Source of the DNA: an uncultured Gammaproteobacteria bacterium
GTDB lineage: Bacteria; Pseudomonadota; Gammaproteobacteria; HK1
Length of the DNA: 64,000 nt
Assembly (NCBI GenBank): GCA_958295465.1
Contig: OY282353.1
Location: 1,240,001 to 1,304,000 of the forward strand
Direction of reading: 5' to 3'
Below, piece by piece: positions 8,684 to 17,479 of the stretch. The notes under the pieces are model-generated. The model ran no database searches, was not told the DNA's origin, and saw nothing but the letters and a program-made list of their open reading frames with translations. The stretch's first letter is position 1. Each line of letters opens with the position of its first letter. Position numbers and translations under genes: made by a program.

Positions 8684-8831
8684 GGTTCGCGGATCACATG
8701 GCCCGCACCGCGCACGGTATGGATGAGCGAGAGAGTGGAATCGCGCTCGGCGATGCGCCCCGCGGCGACACAGGTGATGGCGCTCATGGTTCGCGGATCA
8801 CGTAGCCCGCACCGCGCACGGTGTGGATGAG
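8681..8831 (-). repeat. Direct repeat of response-regulator 3' end
   Basis: About 47 bp at 8785-8831, the real 3' end of the response-regulator gene, is repeated at 8681-8727 with a period of 104 bp. The distal copy still reads SLIHTVRGAGHVIREP and its stop overlaps the kinase start as ATGA, whereas the functional stop lies at 8784. The in-between 57 bp are unrelated. Confidence 0.8.
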
Positions 8832-9461
8832 AGGAAGGTCGAAGCCGCGGTCGATCTTGCGCCGCAGGCGGCTCACGTGGACGTCGATCACGTTGGTCTG
8901 AGGGTCGAAGTGGTAGTCCCATACCGCTTCGAGCAGCATGGTGCGGGTGACCACCTGCCCGGCGTGGCGCATCAGGTGCTCGAGCAGGCGGAACTCGCGG
9001 GGCTGGAGCTCGATGGCGCGTCCGGCGCGCCTGACGGTGCGCGCGAGGAGGTCCATCTCCAAATCCGCGGCTACGAGCCTGGTGACCGGCACCCCATCGC
9101 CGCCGCGCCGCCGCGCGAGCGCCTCGATCCGGGCCGAGAGCTCGGCGAACGCGAAGGGCTTGACGAGATAGTCGTCGCCGCCCGCGCGCAGGCCCTCCAC
9201 CCGGTCGTCGACCTCGCCGAGGGCGCTCAGCACGAGCACCGGGGCCGGCCGATCCGCCGCGCGCAGCGAGCGCACGATCGACAGGCCGTCGAGACCGGGG
9301 AGCATCCGATCGACGACGATCACGTCGTGGCCGGCGTCGAGCGCGAGCAGCAGTCCTTCCTTCCCGTCGCCGGCGTGATCGACCACGTGCCCCGCTTCTT
9401 CGAGCCCCTTGCGGACGAAGCGGGTGGTCTCCGGGTCGTCTTCGATCAGGAGGATGCGCAT
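8784..9461 (-). CDS. OmpR/PhoB-family response regulator
   Basis: The product (225 aa) has a receiver domain starting MRILLIEDDPETTRFVRKGL, phospho-acceptor Asp51 in VVDRMLPGLDG, and the conserved Lys in YLVKPFAF. A C-terminal winged helix follows, with LQPREFRLLEHLMRHAGQVV and NVIDVHVSRLRRKID. It is the partner of the kinase downstream. Spacing of about 100 bp to the kinase is caused by a partial duplication of the gene's own tail. Target genes are unknown; no nearby transporter or efflux gene points to them. Confidence 0.92.
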   Translation of the reverse strand: MRILLIEDDPETTRFVRKGLEEAGHVVDHAGDGKEGLLLALDAGHDVIVVDRMLPGLDGLSIVRSLRAADRPAPVLVLSALGEVDDRVEGLRAGGDDYLVKPFAFAELSARIEALARRRGGDGVPVTRLVAADLEMDLLARTVRRAGRAIELQPREFRLLEHLMRHAGQVVTRTMLLEAVWDYHFDPQTNVIDVHVSRLRRKIDRGFDLPLIHTVRGAGYVIREP

Positions 9462-9591
9462 CGGGCCGATTCTGCATCCGGCGCGATGGGCGGTCGAGGG
9501 AGAGGAGCGTACGGCGGGCGCGCCCCGGCGGGGATGATGGGCAAATATCGTACAGGCCGGGGCGAAGCGACGGGAAATCGATTCACCTCCG

Positions 9592-9993
9592 TCATTCCGG
9601 TGCGATGTTGAGCGTCCGCCCGTTGGTGCCGCCCACCAGGTTGCGCCCGTCCCAGCCGACGATGTCCCCTTGCTGCAGCAGGGCTTTTCCGAAGACGGCG
9701 GCAGGCGCTTCGTCGTGCCACAGCGCGGCGTAGTCGAGGTTGACGAGGCACAGCCAGGCGGCGGTCAGGAACGCGCCGGCCGCCGCCAGCGTGTACGCAT
9801 GAGGCGCGAGCCTCACGCTCGCATCCGGTCGAGGAACGATTCGGAAACGGCTCCACCGGCGCAGGCGGAGACCACCGGGAGCCGGCCGGACGTCGGCGCG
9901 CTCGAGCTCTTTCCGTGGCGGATCGGCTACGCCAGCTCCAACCGGTGCATCACGCTCCGCCTCCGGACCGATCGTCGAGCCGGTCCAATCCAC
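9592..9993 (-). pseudogene. GT-C (PMT/ArnT-like) glycosyltransferase, N-terminal fragment
   Basis: The recognisable part is a first membrane helix followed by LDYAALWHDEAPAAVFGKAL and GDIVGWDGRNLVGGTNGRTLN, the lumenal loop with the conserved Asp-Glu of family 39 type glycosyltransferases. The frame then stops after IAPE, losing the remaining 400 or so residues and all later helices. The next gene begins nearby, so this is a truncated relic. The 114 bp between it and the response regulator show nothing else. Confidence 0.6.
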
Positions 9994-10105
9994 TTACAAT
10001 CTACCGCAGATCTCCGGATCGGAAACCCGATCGGGCTCGCGACGCTTGCGTCGTGCACGTGCGGCCCGACCGGCCGGACAACGTCATGCAGGTGCCTTGA
10101 CCGTC

Positions 10106-11743
10106 ATGAGCGACGCGGACATCGGGGTCGTCGGGCTCGCGGTCATGGGTGAGAACCTGGTGCTCAACATGGCGAGCCATGGGTACCGGGTCGCGGTGTA
10201 CAACCGGACCACCGCGAAGGTCGATGCGTTCCTCGCGGGGCGCGCGGCCGGCAGGACCATCGCCGGCGCGCAGTCGCCGGAGGAGCTGGTCTCGAAGCTC
10301 GCCAGACCGCGGCGGGTGATGCTCATGGTGCAGGCGGGCGGCGCCGTGGATCGGGTGATCGACACCATCGCGCCCCTGCTCGATGCCGGGGACGTGCTGA
10401 TCGACGGCGGCAACTCGAACTATCGGGACACCGCGCGGCGCACCCGCGCGCTGGCCGGGAAGGGGATCCTCTACGTCGGCACCGGCATCTCCGGCGGGGA
10501 GGAAGGCGCCCTGCTCGGGCCGAGCATCATGCCGGGCGGCAACCCCGGCGCCTGGCCCCTCGTCGAGCCCATCTTCAAGGCCATCGCCGCGAAGGTCGGG
10601 GGTGTCCCGTGCTGCGGGTGGATCGGCCCCGGCGGGGCCGGCCACTACGTGAAGATGGTGCACAACGGCATCGAGTACGGCGACATGCAGATGATCGCCG
10701 AGGCCTACGCCCTGCTCCGAACCGTCGGCGGCATCGAGCCCGGCCCCATGAGCCGGATCTTCGCGCGCTGGAACGAAGGCGAGCTGTCGAGCTACCTCAT
10801 CGAGATCACCGCCGGGATCCTCGCGCGGACCGATGAGAAGACGGGCCGCCCCCTGGTCGATCTGATCCTCGACGCGGCGGGGCAGAAGGGCACCGGCAAG
10901 TGGACCGGCATCGATTCCCTGATGCTCGGGGCGCCGGTCACCGCGATCACCGAGGCGGTGTTCGCGCGGGCGCTTTCCGCGCTCAAGGACGAGCGGGTGG
11001 CCGCCTCCCGCGTGCTGGCCGGACCTGAATCCCTGTCCGGGTCCGGCCCCGGACACGAGTTCCGGGCCGACGGCCTCATGCCCGAGCTCGGCACTGACGC
11101 GACGTCGCCCGGCGCCGGCGGGCGCACCGGAACCGACAGCTCCATGTCCGGGTTCCCCACCGATACGGCATCGTCCCCCACCAGTCGGTACACCGGGGCC
11201 GGAGGCCCCGCCCATGGACCCGACGACGCCCGCGTCGCGGCGTTTGCCGAGGACGTGCGCCAGGCCCTCTACGCCTCGAAGATCTGCTCCTACGCCCAGG
11301 GCTTCCAGCTCCTCTCGATGGCCTCGGCGGAGCATGGCTGGCGGCTCGACCCCGGCGCCTTCGCCCTCATGTGGCGCGGCGGGTGCATCATCCGCGCCGC
11401 CTTCCTCGACCGCGTCAAGGCGGCCTGCGACGACGCGCCGGACCTCCCGAACCTGCTGCTCGCGCCGTATTTCCGCGACGCCATCGCCGGTGCGCAGTCC
11501 GCCTGGCGGCGCGTGGTCGCGACCGCGGTGACCCGCGGGGTGCCGGTGCCCGCGTTCTCCAGTGCATTGGCGTGGTACGACGGCTACCGCAGCGAACGCC
11601 TGCCCGCGAACCTGATCCAGGCCCAGCGCGACTACTTCGGTGCACATACCTACGAACGGGTCGACCGCCCGCGCGGCGAGCGCTTCCACACCGACTGGAC
11701 CGGGCGTGGGGGGGAGACGGTATCCACCTCGTACGACGCATGA
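10106..11743 (+). CDS. gnd: 6-phosphogluconate dehydrogenase, decarboxylating
   Basis: The enzyme oxidises 6-phosphogluconate to ribulose 5-phosphate and CO2 with NADP+ in the pentose phosphate pathway. The N-terminal Rossmann part has VGLAVMGENLVLNMASHGY, then DGGNSNYRDT, GTGISGGEEGALLGPSIMPG, and the catalytic Lys/His/Asn motif GGAGHYVKMVHNGIEYGDMQ. The C-terminal helical domain shows QKGTGKWT and the end ERFHTDW. Length is 545 aa against about 470-485 in the family. The excess is a Gly/Ser/Pro-rich block at about residues 305-370 (see repeat entry). ATG 10106 gives the standard N-terminus. Confidence 0.92.
   Translation: MSDADIGVVGLAVMGENLVLNMASHGYRVAVYNRTTAKVDAFLAGRAAGRTIAGAQSPEELVSKLARPRRVMLMVQAGGAVDRVIDTIAPLLDAGDVLIDGGNSNYRDTARRTRALAGKGILYVGTGISGGEEGALLGPSIMPGGNPGAWPLVEPIFKAIAAKVGGVPCCGWIGPGGAGHYVKMVHNGIEYGDMQMIAEAYALLRTVGGIEPGPMSRIFARWNEGELSSYLIEITAGILARTDEKTGRPLVDLILDAAGQKGTGKWTGIDSLMLGAPVTAITEAVFARALSALKDERVAASRVLAGPESLSGSGPGHEFRADGLMPELGTDATSPGAGGRTGTDSSMSGFPTDTASSPTSRYTGAGGPAHGPDDARVAAFAEDVRQALYASKICSYAQGFQLLSMASAEHGWRLDPGAFALMWRGGCIIRAAFLDRVKAACDDAPDLPNLLLAPYFRDAIAGAQSAWRRVVATAVTRGVPVPAFSSALAWYDGYRSERLPANLIQAQRDYFGAHTYERVDRPRGERFHTDWTGRGGETVSTSYDA
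11020..11215 (+). repeat. In-frame low-complexity insertion in gnd
   Basis: The gnd frame reads normally to AASRVLAGP and resumes at DDARVAAFAEDVRQALY. Between them are about 65 extra residues rich in Gly, Ser, Thr and Pro. Short internal palindromes are visible, for example TCCGGGTCCGGCCCCGGA at 11035-11053. No homologous domain is recognised. Confidence 0.65.
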
Positions 11744-11846
11744 TGGGTCCCGAGGGGCGATTCGGAGGTGCGCAACGTCCGCCGGCGCCTCGGCCGGCGC
11801 ATGTCCTGCGGCATGACGGGTCCCGAGGAGCGGTTCGGACGCCGCC
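11744..11846. repeat. Convergent intergenic direct repeat
   Basis: The gap between gnd and the convergent permease gene holds two imperfect copies of a motif beginning GGGTCCCGAGG (near 11746 and 11818), each followed by CGATTCGGA or CGGTTCGGA. Between them is the inverted repeat GCCGGCGCC/CGGCCGGCGC, which could act as a two-way terminator. Confidence 0.4.
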
Positions 11847-13841
11847 TCACCCGATCCCCAGCTCGCGCTTGCGCACCGCCGCCCACTCGGTGATGAGGCG
11901 GTCCGCGGTCAGGCCGATGAAGGCGACGCAGAGGCCGACCACCAGCCCCTTGCCCGCGTCGTTGAACGTCAGCGCGCGGAAGATCTCCTGGCCCAGATCC
12001 CGCGTGCCGATGAACGCGGCGATGATCACCATGAACAGCGCGAACATGATGGTCTGGTTGACCCCCAGCATGATCTCCGGAAACGCGAGCGGCATGCGGA
12101 CCTTCCACAGGATCTGCCGGGGCGTGCACCCCGACGTGGTCGCGGCCTCGATGATGTGGTGGGGGACCGACCGCAGCCCGATCGTCGTGTAGCGAATCGC
12201 CGGAATGGACGCATAGATCACGATCGCGGAGATGGCGGCGACGTCGCCGACCTTGAACAGCATGATCACCGGGATCAGGTAGATGAACGAGGGAAAGGTC
12301 TGGAAGGTGTCGCAGAGGAGCTGGACCAGCTTCGCGCGCCATTCGTGCTTCGATGCCCAGATCCCCAGCGGCAGTCCGACCCCGGCACATACGAGCACCG
12401 CGAACGACACCATGTAGGCGGTGATCTGGGAGCGGGCCCAGAAACCCGACAGCATGACGAAGGCGAGGAAGCCGAGCACCGGCAATGCGATGCGGGCGCG
12501 TCCGAGGCGCCAGCCGATGCTTCCCACCAGCACCGCGACCGCCAGCCACGGCACCGCCTGGTAACCGGTGCGCATCGGGATCAGCACGTTCAGCAGCAGC
12601 GCGTCGCGAAAGAAGTTCAGCGGATCGAACAGGTTCACCGTCACCCAGTCCACGATGCCGTCCCAGAATGGCGCGGTGGTCAGGGTCAGCTCCCGGGGAA
12701 GCACGCTCGCGTACGGGGTGATGAAGCTCGCGAGCGCGGTGACCGCCACCACTGCCGCCGCCGAGCCGAGAAACGGATGCGCCCGCCACCATGCGCCCTC
12801 GCGCAGATGCTCGGGCTCCTTCGCGGCCAGCGCCTGGCTCAGGCGGTCGAGGGTGACCGCCATGAACACGATGGCCACGCCGATTTCCAGCGCCTGGCCG
12901 ATGCGCAGCGACTGGAGCCGGAAGAGGAGGTCGTGGCCGAGCCCCTTGGCGCCGATGAACGACGCGATCACCACCATCGCGAGGCACTGCATGATGACCT
13001 GGTTGACCCCCACCATGATGGTGGGGCGGGCGGCGGGGATCTCGACCTTGCGCAGCATCTGGAGCCGCGTGCAGCCCGCCATCAGACCGGCTTCGACGAT
13101 CTCCGGGGAGACGCCGCGCAGCCCCAGGATGGTCAGGCGCGCCATCGGCGGCATCGCGAACAGGATGGTCGCGATGGTCCCCGCCTTGTGGCTGACCCCG
13201 ATGAACACCGCCACCGGGATCAGGTAGGAGAAGTGGGGAAGCGACTGCATCACGTTCAGAAGCGGCCACAGGATGCGCTCGAACCCGCGCCACTTGACCG
13301 CGAGGATCCCGAGCCCGAGCCCGATCGCGCCCGCCACCGGCGCCGCCACCAGCACCGCCGAGAGGGTGATCATCGAGAGCTTCCACTTGCCGAACAGCGC
13401 GAGGTAGAGCACGCATCCGCCGGCGAGCAGGGACAGCCGCCATCCGCGCAGGTACCAGCCCCATACCGCGGCGAGCCCCACGATCATCGTCCACGGCAGC
13501 GACGGCACGGCCCCGTCGGCGAAGCCGGAGATCAGGATTCCTTCCAGGAGGTCGAGCGGCCACTCGATCCAGCCCGCGACGGCCCGCGTGCCGTCCCGGA
13601 ACGTGAAGTCGGCGACGAGCGGGGTCTTGCGCAGGAATTCGACGACCGCGTTGATCCATTCGATGAACGGCACGCGCCAGGACGCGGGCGGGGTGACCGC
13701 CCAGCCCGGAAGCGCGTCGCGCAGCACGATGAGCAGCGCGCACGGTCCAAGCAGCAGGGCGGCGATCGGCCAGGCGCGGCGCAAGGTCCCCTCCGCGTGA
13801 GCCGGGCCGGCTGGAGCCGCGACAGGAGCGGTCTCGCTCAT
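11847..13841 (-). CDS. Glycine betaine/proline ABC transporter permease, double-length
   Basis: The 664-residue protein contains two ProW-type permease domains in tandem, each with an EAA-type loop, GCTRLQMLRKVEIPAARPTI and GCTPRQILWKVRMPLAFPEI. Hydrophobic helices before and between the domains give roughly a dozen membrane spans. One polypeptide can thus form both transmembrane halves. The start overlaps the stop of the ATPase gene by 4 bp (ATGA at 13838-13841), so the two are translationally coupled. Role: import of glycine betaine, proline betaine or choline for osmoprotection. Confidence 0.88.
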   Translation of the reverse strand: MSETAPVAAPAGPAHAEGTLRRAWPIAALLLGPCALLIVLRDALPGWAVTPPASWRVPFIEWINAVVEFLRKTPLVADFTFRDGTRAVAGWIEWPLDLLEGILISGFADGAVPSLPWTMIVGLAAVWGWYLRGWRLSLLAGGCVLYLALFGKWKLSMITLSAVLVAAPVAGAIGLGLGILAVKWRGFERILWPLLNVMQSLPHFSYLIPVAVFIGVSHKAGTIATILFAMPPMARLTILGLRGVSPEIVEAGLMAGCTRLQMLRKVEIPAARPTIMVGVNQVIMQCLAMVVIASFIGAKGLGHDLLFRLQSLRIGQALEIGVAIVFMAVTLDRLSQALAAKEPEHLREGAWWRAHPFLGSAAAVVAVTALASFITPYASVLPRELTLTTAPFWDGIVDWVTVNLFDPLNFFRDALLLNVLIPMRTGYQAVPWLAVAVLVGSIGWRLGRARIALPVLGFLAFVMLSGFWARSQITAYMVSFAVLVCAGVGLPLGIWASKHEWRAKLVQLLCDTFQTFPSFIYLIPVIMLFKVGDVAAISAIVIYASIPAIRYTTIGLRSVPHHIIEAATTSGCTPRQILWKVRMPLAFPEIMLGVNQTIMFALFMVIIAAFIGTRDLGQEIFRALTFNDAGKGLVVGLCVAFIGLTADRLITEWAAVRKRELGIG

Positions 13842-14866
13842 TCCCGCCCGCTCCGGTCCTCGAACAGCGCATCGACCACGTCGGCTCGCGAGATCGCGCC
13901 TTGCGTCACGCCGTTCTCGTCCACGACACGCAACGGCGCCTCGGCACGCAGGACCCGGCGGGCGACGTCGTGGATCGGGGCGTTCGCCTCCACCGGCGCG
14001 GCGCCGGCGTCCGGGTCGGCGCCGGCGGCCATGACGTCCGCCACCGTCAGCAGCCGGTCGCGCGGCACCTCGCGGGTGAACTCGGCCACGTAGTCGTTCG
14101 CGGGACGGGTGACGAGCTCGGCCGCGGCGCCGATCTGCACGATCACCCCCTCGTTCATGATCGCGATCCGATCCGCGAGCCGGATCGCTTCGTCGAAATC
14201 GTGGGTGATGAACACGATGGTCTTGTGGAGAAGGTTCTGGAGGCGCAGGAACTCGTCCTGCATCTCGCGGCGGATCAGGGGGTCGAGGGCGGAGAAGGGC
14301 TCGTCGAGGAACCACACGTCGGGCTCGACCGCGAGCGAGCGGGCGATCCCCACCCGCTGCTGCTGCCCGCCCGAGAGCTCGCGCGGATAGTAGCTCTCCC
14401 TGCCCTTCAATCCGACGAGCTCGACGACTTCCATCGCCCGGCGCAGCCGGTCCGCCCTGGCGACGCCCTGCACCTCGAGCGGGAAGGCGACGTTGTGCAG
14501 CACGGTGCGGTGCGGCAGCAGGGCGAAGTGCTGGAACACCATGCCCATCTTGTGGCGCCGCAGCTCGATCATCTCCTTCGGCGTCGCCTTCAGGAGGTCG
14601 CGGCCGTCGAACAGGATCTCGCCGCCGGTGGGCTCGATCAGCCGGGAGAGGCAGCGCACGAGCGTGGACTTTCCCGAGCCGCTCAGACCCATGATGACCA
14701 GGATCTCGCCGGGGAACACGTCGATGGTGGCGTCCCTCACCGCCGGGATGTAGCCGCTTCCGGCGAATGCGTCCGGGCCGGGGGCGCCGCCGTGCGTGTG
14801 GAAGAACCTCTCCGGGTGCGGGCCGAAGATCTTCCACACCCCCCGACAGGAAATTTTCGGCTCCAT
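13838..14866 (-). CDS. Glycine betaine/proline ABC transporter ATP-binding protein (ProV-like)
   Basis: The 342-residue ATPase has Walker A GLSGSGKST, signature LSGGQQQRVGIARSLA, Walker B VWFLDEPFSALDPLIR and a switch His in FITHDFDEA. The C-terminal 65 residues hold a CBS-like sensor tail (VADVMAAG ... DENGVTQGAISRADVV), as in ProV/OpuAA, where it senses ionic strength. ATG 14866 was chosen because GAGGAAGG lies just upstream; the longer open frame adds 36 unrelated residues. It is first in the proV-proW unit, divergent from the binding-protein gene. Confidence 0.9.
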   Translation of the reverse strand: MEPKISCRGVWKIFGPHPERFFHTHGGAPGPDAFAGSGYIPAVRDATIDVFPGEILVIMGLSGSGKSTLVRCLSRLIEPTGGEILFDGRDLLKATPKEMIELRRHKMGMVFQHFALLPHRTVLHNVAFPLEVQGVARADRLRRAMEVVELVGLKGRESYYPRELSGGQQQRVGIARSLAVEPDVWFLDEPFSALDPLIRREMQDEFLRLQNLLHKTIVFITHDFDEAIRLADRIAIMNEGVIVQIGAAAELVTRPANDYVAEFTREVPRDRLLTVADVMAAGADPDAGAAPVEANAPIHDVARRVLRAEAPLRVVDENGVTQGAISRADVVDALFEDRSGRE

Positions 14867-15112
14867 CCCTTCCTCCCTCGTGTGGGCGCCGGGCGTGGCC
14901 ACCGGCCGCATCCCCGCGGGCGACCGGGCCTCGGCGTGCCTGCCTCGGACAGGGTCCGCGGGCGAAGCTATCACGTCGTACCGGCGATCGTGCGCCCCGC
15001 GGTAGCCGACAAGGCTTGGCGCTGGCCTCCTTCATGGTCCGAAATTGGTCAGTTCCAGATCCCGTAACCGCGAGAATCCAGCCAATTATGCAGCCAAAAC
15101 ACCCTTCGGCTG

Positions 15113-15140
15113 TTGACATTGTCCATTTTTGGTCTAGTCT
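15113..15140 (+). promoter_or_regulatory. Sigma-70-like promoter for proX
   Basis: TTGACA at 15113-15118 is a consensus -35 box. TAGTCT at 15135-15140, after a 16-bp spacer, is an acceptable -10. It points toward the substrate-binding protein gene, leaving a 5' leader of about 125 bases. The 14867-15112 stretch holds the divergent proV promoter, which I could not pin down. Confidence 0.5.
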
Positions 15141-15272
15141 ATGCGCGGCTCCGGTCCGGCACAAGGGCGGGAGCCGACTTCAGGATGTTCCCGGATGGCC
15201 GGCCGGGAAACGCATAGCCGGCCGCCGGGGAACACGACAGCCGAAACATACAACGGGAGGAGAAGTTTCCAC

Positions 15273-16208
15273 ATGAATGGTTTACTGAGAGCATCCCTGG
15301 GCACGGTCCTCGCCGCCTCGGTGGCGGGATCGGTCCATGCCGCGGACCCGGTCAAGATTCCGATCCACAACTGGTCGAGCCAGATCGTCGGCGCCCAAAT
15401 CGTCGGCAAGATCCTCAACCAGGCCGGCTTCGAGACCGAATTCATCTCGTCCGACAGCCAGGTCGTGTACACGTCGATGTGCGAAGGCGACATCCACCTC
15501 GTGCACGAGGTCTGGCAGGGCGCGTTCGGCGTCGCCTTCGAGAAGGTGGTGAGCGAAGGATGCGTCATCGACGCGGCGACCCACGACGCGAAGACCCGCG
15601 AAGAGTGGTGGTATCCGAAGTACGTCGAGGAACAGTGCCCGGGGCTGCCGGACTGGGAAGCCCTCAACAAGTGTGCCGAAATGTTCGCGACCCCCGAGAG
15701 CAAGCCGAAGGGACGCTTCCTCGCAGGTCCCGTGGACTGGTTGAAGAATGACCAGGAGCGGGTCGACGGCCTGAAGATGGACTTCGAGGTGGTCAACGCC
15801 GGATCGGCCGCGGCGCTGTGGGCGGAGCTCGATTCCGCGTCCAGGCGCAATGCGCCGATCGTGCTCTTCAACTGGACCCCGAACTTCATCGAGGCCGTCT
15901 ACGAGGGAGCGTTCATCGAGTTCCCCGAGTACCACAAGGAGTGCCGCGAGGACCCGAGCTGGGGCATGAACCCGGACTTGGCCTACGACTGCGGCAACCC
16001 GAAGGACGGCTATCTCAAGATCGGCGTCTGGAAGGGCTTCCCGGAGTCGCATCCCGGCGCGTACGAGATCGTGCGGAAGATGAACTTCACCAACCTCGAC
16101 ATCGCGGTCATGGCCAAGCTCGCCGACATCGACGGCATGGAGCCGGAGGACGCGGCCGACAAGTGGCTCGCGGACAACGAAGCCAAGTGGAAGGCGTGGA
16201 TGAACTGA
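15273..16208 (+). CDS. Glycine betaine ABC transporter substrate-binding protein (ProX/OpuAC-like)
   Basis: The protein (311 aa) begins with a signal peptide cleaved near SVHAADPVK and continues KIPIHNWSSQIVGAQIVGKI, the usual start of OpuAC-domain betaine receptors. EVWQGAFG and the tryptophan- and tyrosine-rich segments EEWWYPKYVEE and FNWTPNFIEAVYE are of the kind that form the aromatic box around the quaternary ammonium. The ribosome site GGGAGGAGAA lies 10 bp before the ATG. It is transcribed divergently from proV-proW, and a strong hairpin follows its stop, so it can be expressed in excess of the membrane parts. Confidence 0.88.
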   Translation: MNGLLRASLGTVLAASVAGSVHAADPVKIPIHNWSSQIVGAQIVGKILNQAGFETEFISSDSQVVYTSMCEGDIHLVHEVWQGAFGVAFEKVVSEGCVIDAATHDAKTREEWWYPKYVEEQCPGLPDWEALNKCAEMFATPESKPKGRFLAGPVDWLKNDQERVDGLKMDFEVVNAGSAAALWAELDSASRRNAPIVLFNWTPNFIEAVYEGAFIEFPEYHKECREDPSWGMNPDLAYDCGNPKDGYLKIGVWKGFPESHPGAYEIVRKMNFTNLDIAVMAKLADIDGMEPEDAADKWLADNEAKWKAWMN

Positions 16209-16237
16209 GCAGTCGTTGAAAGCACCCGCCGGAACGG

Positions 16238-16275
16238 ATGCCGGTCGCTGCACGTGCGGCGACCGGCATTCTTGT
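16238..16275 (+). terminator. Hairpin terminator after proX
   Basis: ATGCCGGTCGC (16238-16248) pairs perfectly with GCGACCGGCAT (16259-16269), an 11-bp stem with a 10-base loop, followed by TCTTGT. It ends just before the next start codon. Confidence 0.65.
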
Positions 16276-16277
16276 GC

Positions 16278-17423
16278 ATGAAGGCGGTCATCGCCGGCGT
16301 CACCGGAGCGGTGGGCAGCGCCATCGCGCGCGAGCTCGCACGGGACAACACCGTTCCCCACCCGCCCACGGGCCAGCCGGAGGCGGCCGCGATTCCGCTT
16401 GACGGAATCGCCAAGCGACCGCGCCAGCGGCCGCCGCTCGCATCGTCCGGGGGCTGGGCGGTCGCCGGCCTGTCCCGCAATCCACCGAAGAGACCGATCG
16501 CCGGCGTCGAATACGTCCGGACGGACCTCGCGGACACGGACCGGTGCCGGCGAGCGCTCGACGGGCACGGGGACGCCACGCACCTGTTCTACTGCGCCCG
16601 TGCGACCCACCGGGAGCAGACCCTGGAGGATGCGGCGACGAACCTCGCGTTGCTCGACAACGTGCTGAGCGCGGCGGAGCGCGGACCGCTGCGGCACGTG
16701 CACCTCGTGCAGGGCGGCAAGGTCTACGGGGTGCACGTCGGGCCGTTCCCCACGCCCGCCCGCGAGGACGACCCGCGCGCGCCGATCGAGAACTTCAACT
16801 ACGACCAGGAGGACTTGCTGCGGCGGCGCTCCGAGGGTCGGCCCTGGACCTGGTCGGCGTCGCGACCGAACACCCTGCTGCACTTCTCTCCGGCCATCGC
16901 CCGCAACCTCGTCTCGTCGCTCGGGGCCTATGCGGCGATCTGCCGCGAGCTGGGCTGCGCGCTCGACTTCCCGGGGCCGGAGGGCGCGTACCGCAGCCTG
17001 ACCCAGGTGACCTCGATCGAGCTGCTGGCGCGGGCGGCGGCCTGGATGGCGACCGAGCCCGAGTGCGCGAACCAGGCGTTCAACGTGACCAACGGCGACG
17101 TCTTCCGGTGGTGCCGCCTGTGGCCGCGCATCGCCGAGGCGTTCGGCATGGCCTGCGGGAGCGTGCGGCCGTTGCGTCTCGCGGCAGCGATGCAGGGCCG
17201 GGAGGCGGTCTGGGAGCGGGTCCGCGAACGGTACGGTCTCGCGCCGCGATCCCTGGCGGAGGTCGCGAACTGGGGCTACCTCGACGCCACCCTCGAACGG
17301 ACCTGGGACGAGATCCTGAGCACCGCCAAGGCGCGGAGCTTCGGCTTTCACGATTGGGCGGACAGCGAGGAGCGGCTGCTCGCGCTGATCGGCGAGTATC
17401 GGGCGGCGAAGATCCTGCCTTGA
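16278..17423 (+). CDS. SDR-family NAD(P)-dependent epimerase/reductase (PRISE-like)
   Basis: The 381-residue protein begins MKAVIAGVTGAVGSAIAREL, a Rossmann GxxGxxG motif, and continues with THLFYCA, VQGGKVYGVH and NFNYDQEDLL. The N-F-N-Y-x-x-E segment and the later WSASRPNTLL resemble progesterone-5-beta-reductase/iridoid-synthase-like (PRISE) SDRs common in bacteria. A proline-rich insert of about 35 residues (encoded near 16348-16455) separates the first helix from the strand WAVAGLSRNPP. Substrate unknown. Ends 17 bp before an insertion-sequence scar. Confidence 0.75.
   Translation: MKAVIAGVTGAVGSAIARELARDNTVPHPPTGQPEAAAIPLDGIAKRPRQRPPLASSGGWAVAGLSRNPPKRPIAGVEYVRTDLADTDRCRRALDGHGDATHLFYCARATHREQTLEDAATNLALLDNVLSAAERGPLRHVHLVQGGKVYGVHVGPFPTPAREDDPRAPIENFNYDQEDLLRRRSEGRPWTWSASRPNTLLHFSPAIARNLVSSLGAYAAICRELGCALDFPGPEGAYRSLTQVTSIELLARAAAWMATEPECANQAFNVTNGDVFRWCRLWPRIAEAFGMACGSVRPLRLAAAMQGREAVWERVRERYGLAPRSLAEVANWGYLDATLERTWDEILSTAKARSFGFHDWADSEERLLALIGEYRAAKILP
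16348..16455 (+). repeat. Palindromic in-frame insertion in SDR gene
   Basis: The inserted block contains GATTCCG-CTTGA-CGGAATC (about 16391-16409), a perfect 7-bp stem, between GCGGCCGC-like arms. A related start, ACCGTTCCCC, also opens the extra DNA after cysI near 60438, suggesting one repeat family. Confidence 0.5.
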
Positions 17424-17440
17424 GCCCTCCGCAGACCGAA

Positions 17441-17466
17441 GGTGGAGTTGACCCGGTTTCGTGGAC
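17441..17466 (+). repeat. Dispersed repeat, insertion-sequence end (variant)
   Basis: This copy begins GGTGGAGTTGACCCG and ends TTTCGTGGAC, with G for A in the middle compared with the copies at 7186-7213 and 56832-56859. It lies 14 bp left of the inverted repeat at 17480. Confidence 0.55.
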
Positions 17467-17479
17467 CCGTATAGGCGTC

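Noticed and set aside
12156-14093. 645-codon plus-strand frame across the permease and ATPase genes
   Set aside because: Antisense shadow of proW- and proV-like genes; no domain is recognisable.
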